A stretch of 64,000 nucleotides of DNA. Origin: Mortierella alpina. Taxonomy: Eukaryota; Mortierellomycota; Mortierellomycetes; Mortierellales; Mortierellaceae. The notes below the pieces were generated by a model. It was not told where the DNA came from and ran no database searches. It worked only from the letters and a program-made list of their open reading frames with translations. The position numbers were made by a program, and so were the translations under genes. Below are positions 56,758-64,000 of this stretch, piece by piece. Numbering within the stretch: position 1 is the stretch's first letter; every line of letters begins with the position of its first letter. Location: NCBI GenBank assembly GCA_029449245.1, contig JANATF010000004.1:2046001-2110000 (forward strand), read 5' to 3'.

Positions 56758-56970
56758 TGTGATATTCTCTAGGGGTAAACTTACAATACTAACTGGGGAA
56801 CTGAAGTGAACGAGAACAAGAGGGGGTTTTATTGTGGACAGGGATCTGGAGGACTTATATAGCTCCTCCAGACGCCGGTCACGGGAACTCTTAATAATCG
56901 TAGAAGTAAAAAGGGAGGTGCGACTCAGGTACATACGTGCCTGAGCCCCACACCAGCATAAAACACCACA
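56758..56970 (-). repeat. Element F2 5' LTR
   Basis: 213 bp, one visible difference from the 3' LTR. It is followed by the ctcgt duplication and the rest of element G pol. Confidence 0.94.
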
Positions 56971-57335
56971 CTCGTTTCATCGGACCCTATACGCTGTTGG
57001 AGCAACACTCGCCGGTCTCATTTCGTGTTGAGCTACCGCCGACCATGAAGATTCACGATGTGTTCCACGTGGACCGCTTCCAAGAATATAAGCCTTCACC
57101 AGAAGCCCTTGGACCACGAGCACCCGCCAGGCCTCCACCAGAAATCATTGACGGCGAAGAGGAGTACGAGGCTGAAGGCATCCTTGAGTACAGACGCTAC
57201 CGCCGTCAACACCAGTTCCTCATCCTTTGGAAGGGTTACCCTCGCAGCTCCGCCACCTGGGAACCACTCGGCAACCTCTCTCATTGCCTCGAGTTGGTTG
57301 AAGAATTTAAAACAGCACATGGGATCCATTTTTAA
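56971..57335 (+). pseudogene. pol: Element G Pol, part 2 (integrase end and chromodomain)
   Basis: After the TSD it resumes FIGPYTLLEQHSPVSFRVELPP, then HDVFHVDRFQEYKPSP and a chromodomain EEEYEAEGILEYRRYRRQHQ to SATWEPLGNL, ending HGIHF*. The same sequence closes element H Pol. Joined to 41766 it restores one continuous frame. Confidence 0.93.
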
Positions 57336-57345
57336 AAGGGGAAGG

Positions 57346-57445
57346 TGTAACAGTAGTGTCCAGTCACAACGACTATATAGAGTAGAGTAGTACGATACCT
57401 GTAAATACATTCCTTTTCCACCTACTTGACCTGACCCCTACTACA
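57346..57445 (+). repeat. Element G 3' LTR (100 bp) with polypurine tract
   Basis: TGTAACAGTAGTG to CCCTACTACA, the same 100 bp as in H. AAAAGGGGAAGG (57334-57345) abuts it. The following gttag is the presumed TSD within the D-type LTR. Confidence 0.93.
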
Positions 57446-58091
57446 GTTAGGGACCTGTATAGACCTTGGGACTCCGTCGGGACTCCCGTACAAGCTGCAA
57501 TAATACGCCGAGGGGTGCTGTTCTTGGTCCTCCTCTCACATCGCTAGTGGTCCATTATCGTACCTGACAAGAGGCCGGGGAGCTGCGGGCCTCTGTGGTG
57601 TCGGATGCTTGATACGGCAGGGGAGGGAACGGGACTGTAGTTGTGTTCGAGAGGGGACGATGAGAACTGTAGGGGACGGAGGTCGAAAGACACACCTGTC
57701 TCGTCTCTGCTCTTGCTGTGGCCGCGGTATATATGTGTGGGAGAGCTGTGGCAGAGTAACTAACCGCAATGGTTGTCAGTGAGGTGAGAATGAGTGTGGG
57801 AACGATGTTCTTACAATTCAGTGTATATGATACGATTTTGGGGAAGGAAACAGACCTCGAACCAAAGTCCAAGGCTGGGGCTTCTTTTATAAGATATATA
57901 AACTTGGAGTGTTACACTGAAACTATGAAAACTGTGGTGGCTATAAGGGGGGTACTGATGTTGATTTTAGGGAGGGAAATGAAATCTTGATATTACTGAG
58001 GTGGGGCATATGAGAGAAGGGATCCTAGCTTCGCAGTGGTCCTGTACTATTTCCCTGCTATTTTGGGCGGATCCCCAATCTCTTCGTCACA
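57446..58091 (-). repeat. D-type LTR remnant (D2) into which element G inserted
   Basis: From gttagggacctgtatag to CTCTTCGTCACA it follows the element D LTR, but the U3 block at about 57890-58005 (aagatatataaacttgg, gggaaatgaaatcttg) is different from the C-like block of the younger D LTRs. The part left of G is outside the window. The flank ccat (58092-58095) would be its 4-bp TSD. Confidence 0.88.
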
Positions 58092-58095
58092 CCAT

Positions 58096-59280
58096 AAAAC
58101 TTGCCTACACGTTTCACTCAGTATAAGCACAAATCGGGCACTGGTGTGGTGAAGTAACTCTAGTTCTGTAAAATAGACTACGGTCAACTCAAGAAGGTAA
58201 GACTGCTCAGATACGAAATGACTAATGATAGAATCCCTTACGTTTGATCTTGCGATCGATCTCCGTTGGGGGCAATCGGCGGAAGCGTACCAAATGACTT
58301 GGTTGCTCTTGAGCCTGAGAATAAAAGGAAGACTATTCAAAATATAAGTATCTAACTGATAACAGGCTTAACAAACTTAAGAGAAACCGAGTGAACACTT
58401 ACTGTGAGGCCCGTTGGGGGGACTCAAGTCTCACAGGGTGTCTCTCGCAAGTGGGGGACAGGGAGAGAATCTATAACTACAAAAACTACAGAAACAACGG
58501 CACACACAGGTTAGGGGCCTGTATAGACAAAGGGACTCCTTCTTGACTCCTGTGCCAAGGATAGTTCCAAATCCGAGGGGTACTGTTCTTGATCCTCCGA
58601 GAAGACACTCTATGTGATCATCTTCATACCTGGTGGAAGGCCTAGGGATACGGGCCTTGATGGTTCAGGATTTGTAGGAGAGGAGGGGGACGGTGGAGTG
58701 TCTCGGGACGGATTGGTGTAAAGAACAGAGGTTGGCTAAAGCACTATTCTCGTCTCTACTCTCACTCAAACGCTTATACCGTGTGCGGAGCGTCAAGTTG
58801 TGGCAGAGCAACACTAATCCTACTTTGGGGTGTCAGGGGGGTGAGGATGTGCGTAGGAACGTAGTTCTAAACTGTGCAATCGATGTAAAGGAAAACTTTG
58901 GGGAGGAAACAGACCCGGAACCTAAGTCCAAGTCTGGGTCTTCTTTTATGGGTTATAAATTTAGGGTGCTATACTGAAGCTATATAAAATTGATGTGTTC
59001 ATAAGGTCTATACTGAATAGAGAGGGCAGCAGGGTTTTGATATTATAGAGGGAGGGCGGATGAACGATTGCCGGATCCTAGTGTCGCAGTGGTCCTGACT
59101 ATTTCCCTGCTCCTTGGGGCGGATCCAGCTCTGCTTCATCACACTGGTAAACGCCAAGGCAAGACTTGAAATACGTCTTACATGACTCGGTTTTGTCACT
59201 GTTGTAGAGAACCATGGCCCATCCTACGCCATGCGATTCTAGTTTGGTTTCCTCACTCTCGATATCCCGAGTGTATGTGA
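58096..59280 (-). pseudogene. Fragment of a possible GCM-like zinc-binding coding sequence, split by a solo LTR
   Basis: Two pieces (59280-59148 and 58144-58114) join in frame across the LTR-C solo copy. They give about 55 codons with GVGWAMVLYNSDKT, then CKTYFKSCLGVYQC and CPICAYTE, then TGA (58114-58116). The KSCLGV..C core resembles the GCM-type zinc fold (SCLGVVVC in GCM proteins), which also occurs in some transposon proteins. This is recognition by eye only. The 5' part lies beyond F3, outside the window. It is the only non-LTR, non-hAT coding remnant I see and may itself be from a DNA transposon. Confidence 0.4.
58145..59143 (-). repeat. Solo LTR of family C (999 bp)
   Basis: TGTGGTGAAG to CTTCATCACA, TSD ctgg at 58141-58144 and 59144-59147. 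The same length as the element C LTRs and the copy at 5736. Same orientation as element C. Confidence 0.94.
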
Positions 59281-59492
59281 TGTGATATTCTCTAGGGGTA
59301 AACTTACAATACTAACTGGGGACTGAAGTCAACGAGAACAAGAGAGGGTTTTATTGTGGACAGGGATCTGGAGGACTTATATAGCTCCTCCAGACACCGG
59401 TCACGGGAACTCTTAATAATCGTAGAAGTAAAAAGGGAGATGCGACTCAGGTACATACGTGCCTGAGCCCCACACCAGCATAAAACACCACA
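59281..59492 (-). repeat. Element F3 3' LTR
   Basis: 212 bp, TGTGATATTCTC to AACACCACA on the + strand, one base shorter than F1 (actaactgggg). The 5' partner is outside the window. Confidence 0.93.
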
Positions 59493-60132
59493 GACTCCCC
59501 CCTCGAGATGAAATCCAGGGTTGCAGTGCTGTGATGTGGCTAGAAACGGTAGCAATTCGTTTCTAAAGTGCCAGGATAAAGGAAAAACCATACAACGTGA
59601 TGGGAAAAAAGAACCTTTTCCATATAGATAGAGGGATTAAAACCTCTGAGAGTGGGTAAAGCAGAGTGTACATCTCTTGCTTGAACCACTTGGGAAGGAA
59701 AACCGATGAAGAACGGGAAAGCCTTCTCAGACCAGGATCAAAAATTAACCTGAGTTAGTCTGATGAGAACATGTCTCATACTGCTGTACAGTGCGTCTGC
59801 AGACTGCGGCTGTCTAAAATGCCTAATATACGGTGGCTAGTGCTCAATGGCACGAGTTGACAAAAGACAACTCTTACTTGTCATGGAAAAACGCAATGCG
59901 GAAAAAAGACCAAAGACCAAGTGTGAATGAATGAGGAAAGTAAGGTCCAAACCTTAATCCAAAAAACCTCATGGTGAACAACGCGCGCGTGAGAATGTGG
60001 TATACATGGGAATAAGCCCCACACTCCCCCGCAAAATGATTTTTTACGCGGTTCAAAAATAGAATTACAAAAATTGTAATGTACATGCCTCTTCTCTTCT
60101 CCATTCCCTCTCCTGCACAAACCTGAAAACGA
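59493..60132 (-). other. Element F3 3' untranslated region
   Basis: 640 bp matching the same segment of F1 and F2, with the polypurine tract at 59493-59505. No gene seen. Confidence 0.78.
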
Positions 60133-63100
60133 CTACAACTTCTCCGTATTACCACGACCTGATCGTCTGACCCGATGCGTAGTGCCGGAGACAGCTTGAG
60201 CAATTGAAGCGACTGCAAGAGCCTTTCTCTTAGTGCTAGCTGTCACGCTTGTTGCAAGGTGATTCTTCAACTCTTCCTTCTGAGTCTTCAGCTTCTTTCG
60301 GTGCTGCTTCGCGACTACGTGAGGATTCGTCTTGTTAATTCCTTTCCAATATTGGTGGACTAACTTGTCCGAGTCAAACTGTTCGTAGGGGATGAAAGAG
60401 TCTTCATTCTCCGAGTATCCCTTCCAATGAACCTTATAAAGCAATTGGCCGTCTTCTAAGCTATGTCCTAGAATCGACTCAACTTCGTAGCTCTCCTCAG
60501 AGGGCTGCGCAAGGTCTTGGGTTACTACGTTCAATTGCTCAGGAGCATAGTGACGAGGCAAAATGTCACCCGTTGCGTCTTGCAATTCATAAGCACCAAA
60601 GCTCGTTCGTCTCACTACTTTAAAAGGGCCGTCCTTTTTAGGAACAAGAGCACCTTCAGCAACTGGATCGATCGCCATGACAAATGCGCCAGGTTGAATT
60701 TCACGGATGGTATGCGAGTTGTTGAATTTATCAATCATTTTCTTTTGGTTGTCTGAACTAATGTCAGAAAGTGCAGGAAATATCAAATGAGTCAAGTATA
60801 ATAATCTTTTCTCTAAATCATCATCAGATAGCAATCGACTGTCCGCAGCTGTGAAATTTGATATCCCAGGAAACGCTCTACCGTAGAACAAGGAGAACGG
60901 TGTAGAGTTATGAAGCGAGACAATTCTCGTGTTCATTTGAAGTTGAACCATGGGTAAGTGCACATCCCAATTAGTGGGGTTAGCTTCAATGTTTTTACGA
61001 AGAATGTCCTTCATTGACTTGATATGCCTCTCTGCTACTCCGTTACCTCGAGGGTGATACGGTGTAGACAGACGATGATCAATTGTAAGTGTCTTTGTCA
61101 TTTCTTTGATAATGCTGTTGACGAACTCTAGCCCGTTGTCACTTTGGATGATTTTCGGAAAGCCGATATCACAAAAGAGACGGAAAAGGCGCTTACTAAC
61201 TGAAGCAGCATCCTTGGTTCTCAACTCAAATAGAAATACAAATCTAGTACAGACATCAACGACTAATAATGCATATTCATAGCCATTAGTGCTCAGCGGA
61301 AATTGCGCCAAGTCTATAGCCAAGTGTTCACCAGGTAATTCTGCGTGAATGGCTTTTAAAGGGTGATAGCCTTTTCTTGCGATATTGTACCGCTGACAAG
61401 ATGAACACGATTTAACCCAGAGGACACAGTCCTCTTTCAATCTGGGCCACGTTTTATTGTCTTGATGGATCATGTTCACCATTGCTGTAGCCCCTAAATG
61501 ACCAAAGGAATGCGTCTTCTTCAAAATCTCTCTTCGCCTAGATTTCTCAGGAACGTGCCAACTCTCAGGATCAGGAATTTGATGCATGAAAGACAATGCA
61601 GGCAACTGCACCCCTTCTGGAGATGTTATGCTATCAGGAGTCATTCGAAGAGCAAAGTCTACAGAATCAATTGTCTCTGGAACAGATGACACACTGGACA
61701 TGGCAGCATTACTCTTTGAATGCTTCACGATAGCTGACCTTTTATCTTCTGGCCATAATTCTTCAGGAAACGATCTGGATAAAGTGTCAGGGATCACATT
61801 CAATATTCCAGGACGATGAATGATTTCAAAGTCATAGCTGAATATAGTTTCACGCCAATCAGCCATTATGTTTGACAAACATTTCTGATCCATCAGAAAG
61901 GTCAACGGCTTATGATCTGTGAATAAGGTAAAACGTCTGCCCCACAAATAATAGTGAAACTTCTTTAAAGTAAAGATGATTGCTAGTAGTTCCTTCTTAT
62001 AAGCCGGATACCGCTTCTCATGATCACGCAAAGCACGCGAAGTGAAAGAGATATAATTAATCTTACTATCGTCTTTTTCGCCTAATGGTAACTGATAAGC
62101 CATACCAGCAATCCCTTCATTCGAAGCATCCGTTCCTACATACATATGCAGTCTCCAGATTACTTGTTTCAAAATAGGAGCATACGGAAATAGCTTTTTA
62201 ATGCCCTCAAAGCACTTCATCTGCAAATCATTCAGTACGAAGCGACCTTTAGCATTGCGCAAAGATTCGAGTGGACCAGCAATAGGACCATATAACGGCA
62301 AGTACTCTCGGAAGTAGTTAAACATTCCCATGTATCTTTGTACTGCCTTGTTGTTGGTAGGCGGGGCCCATTGTGAAATGTTGACCACCTTCTCAGGATT
62401 TATTCTCCTTCCTTCCTTGTTAACAAGAAATCCTAACAACATGATCTCTGTATGAAAGAGATGACATTTCTGACGATTGAGGATGAGCTTCGCTTGTGTC
62501 AATCTGTCCACAATTATTTTTGCTTGCTCTAAATGATCCTCCTTCGTATGAGAGAAAATAACCGTATCATCAACATAGATGCCAGCGAACTGGAGGTCAC
62601 CGAGGAGGTAAGACATGCCTCTTTGAAAGATGCTCGTCATTGGTTTCAAACCAAAGGGAGCTCTTGCAAACATGTACTGTTTTCCTTCATAGGTGAAAGC
62701 TGTATACGGCTGACTTTCTTTTGAAAGTGGCAGTCGATGGTACGCTTGCGTCAGATCAAAGGTAGAATAATACTTATGACCAGCAGCCTTTTTGAGTAGA
62801 TCTGGAATCAGTGGCAACGGGAACGTGTCTGATTTTAACAATTGTTTGTTCAGCACTCTCGGGTCTAGGCACACTCGGTACTTCAACACTTTACCATCCA
62901 TATCTCTTCTGGCTGCTAACGTCAGCGAGTTATTATAGGGATTGCCTTTCGGCGCAAGGACGATGACACCATCATCCCCCCATTGTTTGATCTGACGTGC
63001 GACCTCTGCACCTTGTGAATGTGCATGGAACGGCCTGGATTTGACATTAATTACGCAGTCTGCCGGCAATTTCAACTCTACTTTCAGGATCTCAAGCTCA

Positions 63101-64000
63101 CAATAGCTTTTGGGATCGATTGCAGAGTTGCGCTCCAGTGCAGGTTCCAGTTCCTTCAGGAAATGTGCCTTGTCCGCTAAGAACTCGGGCGTGTTTTCTG
63201 TGTCAGGAACAGCATCTGGCAAGATAGATGGTTTATCATCATCATAGATCCAGATATCAGTCAAAGGAGGCGGTTTGGGCATGCGGACACCTCCGACATA
63301 GTACCCAAAGCGAGGAAACAAGTCCATGCCGATATAAAAATCGTAATAAGGTATGTTCATAACACTTATTTGACACGAAACCGATCTGTCATTACACACA
63401 AGATCAACTTTGTCGCATGTAAGCATGTTTTCAGCTTTCATTCCAGCTTCTCCTAACTCAATTGGTCCTGGTAGCTTGGCTACTTTGATTCCCATCTCTC
63501 TAGCAATGGCTAAATCGATATACGAATCTGTGGATCCACAATCAAGTACAGCGGTAAGTTCTTTGCCATTGGCATATATCTTTACCGAAATGCGATTATC
63601 ACCTTCTTGGGCACCTCTGAAAGCACAAAGTCTCTTTGTTGGTGTATAAGGATCAAATTCAGCAAAATAGCGGGCAACATCAGCATGTTTATTGATATGA
63701 ACATCATTAATCTTCTCCGCTAAAATAGTGTCCAAGCTCGAACTACGGATCATATCGACCTCTTGAGTCATGGCGGCCAAACGCTTGGCATGGACAGGCT
63801 GCAGTTCAATAACAGCAGGCGCCTTCTGCATGGCCGACACCGAACGGATATGGCCATGAGCAGACGACTTGTGCTTCTTGAACTGAGGTCTCAGTTCAGG
63901 ATGCAATACGTAGCATTGGGCTGGAGCATGGGTGCTGGAAGTGCACCTCTCCTTGCTACAAGGCTGGCGAGTATCCTTGCGAGGATGCTTGCCCTTGTTA
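60133..64000 (-). CDS. gag-pol: Element F3 Gag-Pol polyprotein, C-terminal 1289 codons
   Basis: Open from the window edge to the stop. The first visible residues belong to the zinc-knuckle region (CTSSTHAPAQC, HPELRPQFKKHK). The rest is as in F1: protease VLDCGSTDSY, reverse transcriptase YVDDTVIFS, RNase H VGTDASNEGIAG and TDHKPLTFL, integrase HHCC and D,D,E (AIDLAQ, SDNGLEF, GVAERHI), and a chromodomain near the end. No lesion is seen, so it may be intact. Small differences from F1 (TKRKALAVASIAQAVSG in the tail) show that it is a separate insertion. Confidence 0.94.
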   Translation of the reverse strand, partial: NKGKHPRKDTRQPCSKERCTSSTHAPAQCYVLHPELRPQFKKHKSSAHGHIRSVSAMQKAPAVIELQPVHAKRLAAMTQEVDMIRSSSLDTILAEKINDVHINKHADVARYFAEFDPYTPTKRLCAFRGAQEGDNRISVKIYANGKELTAVLDCGSTDSYIDLAIAREMGIKVAKLPGPIELGEAGMKAENMLTCDKVDLVCNDRSVSCQISVMNIPYYDFYIGMDLFPRFGYYVGGVRMPKPPPLTDIWIYDDDKPSILPDAVPDTENTPEFLADKAHFLKELEPALERNSAIDPKSYCELEILKVELKLPADCVINVKSRPFHAHSQGAEVARQIKQWGDDGVIVLAPKGNPYNNSLTLAARRDMDGKVLKYRVCLDPRVLNKQLLKSDTFPLPLIPDLLKKAAGHKYYSTFDLTQAYHRLPLSKESQPYTAFTYEGKQYMFARAPFGLKPMTSIFQRGMSYLLGDLQFAGIYVDDTVIFSHTKEDHLEQAKIIVDRLTQAKLILNRQKCHLFHTEIMLLGFLVNKEGRRINPEKVVNISQWAPPTNNKAVQRYMGMFNYFREYLPLYGPIAGPLESLRNAKGRFVLNDLQMKCFEGIKKLFPYAPILKQVIWRLHMYVGTDASNEGIAGMAYQLPLGEKDDSKINYISFTSRALRDHEKRYPAYKKELLAIIFTLKKFHYYLWGRRFTLFTDHKPLTFLMDQKCLSNIMADWRETIFSYDFEIIHRPGILNVIPDTLSRSFPEELWPEDKRSAIVKHSKSNAAMSSVSSVPETIDSVDFALRMTPDSITSPEGVQLPALSFMHQIPDPESWHVPEKSRRREILKKTHSFGHLGATAMVNMIHQDNKTWPRLKEDCVLWVKSCSSCQRYNIARKGYHPLKAIHAELPGEHLAIDLAQFPLSTNGYEYALLVVDVCTRFVFLFELRTKDAASVSKRLFRLFCDIGFPKIIQSDNGLEFVNSIIKEMTKTLTIDHRLSTPYHPRGNGVAERHIKSMKDILRKNIEANPTNWDVHLPMVQLQMNTRIVSLHNSTPFSLFYGRAFPGISNFTAADSRLLSDDDLEKRLLYLTHLIFPALSDISSDNQKKMIDKFNNSHTIREIQPGAFVMAIDPVAEGALVPKKDGPFKVVRRTSFGAYELQDATGDILPRHYAPEQLNVVTQDLAQPSEESYEVESILGHSLEDGQLLYKVHWKGYSENEDSFIPYEQFDSDKLVHQYWKGINKTNPHVVAKQHRKKLKTQKEELKNHLATSVTASTKRKALAVASIAQAVSGTTHRVRRSGRGNTEKL

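Larger units (their letters stand above)
41767..56970 (-). mobile_element. Element F2: F-family copy broken by a solo LTR, element H and a hAT transposon
   Basis: LTRs 41767-41979 and 56758-56970 (213 bp) differ at one position I could see (gtcaacg against gtgaacg). The 5-bp TSD is ctcgt (41762-41766 and 56971-56975). Coding parts are 42620-43549, 44453-45761 and 54103-56012. Compared with F1, the stretch equivalent to 27132-28177 (most of the reverse transcriptase) is missing and is replaced by H plus hAT sequence. Confidence 0.92.
37998..57445 (+). mobile_element. Element G: chromodomain Ty3/gypsy retrotransposon split by F2
   Basis: Visible from late gag to the 3' LTR. J is inserted in gag at the left edge and F2 in pol (TSD ctcgt). 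Removing F2 rejoins RLQPR with FIGPY. The right flank gttag (57446-57450) is the expected TSD inside a D-type LTR. Its sister copy H lies inside F2, in the opposite direction. Confidence 0.9.
59281..64000 (-). mobile_element. Element F3: F-family copy, left-hand (3') part, cut by the window edge
   Basis: 3' LTR 59281-59492 (212 bp), 3' UTR and an open Gag-Pol frame to the last base. Left flank tgtga (59276-59280) would be the TSD. The reverse transcriptase region missing from F2 is present. Confidence 0.93.

Noticed and set aside
1-64000. Host genes, tRNA or rRNA genes, or an envelope-like ORF
   Set aside because: Both strands were scanned by eye. All long ORFs are gag, pol or hAT. No env-like ORF follows any pol, and no tRNA or rRNA signature was recognised.

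Overview
The window looks like a gene-poor, transposon-packed block from a fungus, most probably a basidiomycete (inference: chromodomain Ty3/gypsy elements, a hAT transposase with 96-102 bp GT-AG introns, no bacterial-style operons). I found no intact cellular gene. Nearly all of the 64 kb is LTR retrotransposon sequence, nested at least six levels deep. The nesting is read from target-site duplications (TSDs) and from reading frames that rejoin exactly when insertions are removed. Element letters below are mine.

Layout. Element A (1-3671, +, left end outside the window) sits in the pol of element D (3672-22290, -). D is also split by a solo LTR of family C (5736-6734), by complete element C (6856-15643, -) and, inside D's own 5' LTR, by complete element E (16625-21918, -). 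D lies in the gag of element K (22291-34459, +). K is also cut by a solo D-type LTR (23004-24012) and by complete element F1 (24042-31044, -). K lies in the pol of element J (34460-37997, +), which lies in the gag of element G (37998-57445, +). G pol is split by F2 (41767-56970, -). F2 contains a solo J-type LTR (43550-44452), a second G-family copy H (45762-51014, -) and a truncated hAT transposon (51015-54102). G itself sits in an old D-type LTR (57446-58091). On the right are a fragment of a possible GCM-like zinc-binding coding sequence split by a solo C LTR (58145-59143), and F3 (59281-64000, cut by the window edge).

Four lineages. (1) C, D and J: LTRs of about 0.9-1.0 kb, 4-bp TSDs with a central CG/TG/CA, large pol without a chromodomain, FVDD reverse transcriptase. 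(2) E, G/H and K: short LTRs (100-200 bp), separate gag and pol, chromodomain, initiator-Met-type primer site. (3) F1-F3: 213-bp LTRs, one AT-richer Gag-Pol ORF, chromodomain. (4) A: 328-bp LTR, chromodomain. E, F1 and C look youngest: E and F1 have LTR pairs identical by eye, C's pair is almost identical, and their long ORFs are open.

How the genes work together. Gag forms particles; Pol supplies protease, reverse transcriptase, RNase H and integrase. In C, D, E, G, H and K, pol lies in the -1 frame, and each gag-pol junction carries a slippery heptamer, a 5-nt spacer and a perfect or G-U-only stem. The stem sequence differs between lineages while the geometry is kept. This is the strongest unexpected signal here. 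Others are conserved intron-like signals inside the LTRs of the C/D/J lineage, a covarying hairpin beside their 3' LTR, a swapped U3 block between LTR families, and a TSD-less G-family element that seems to mark a recombinational deletion.
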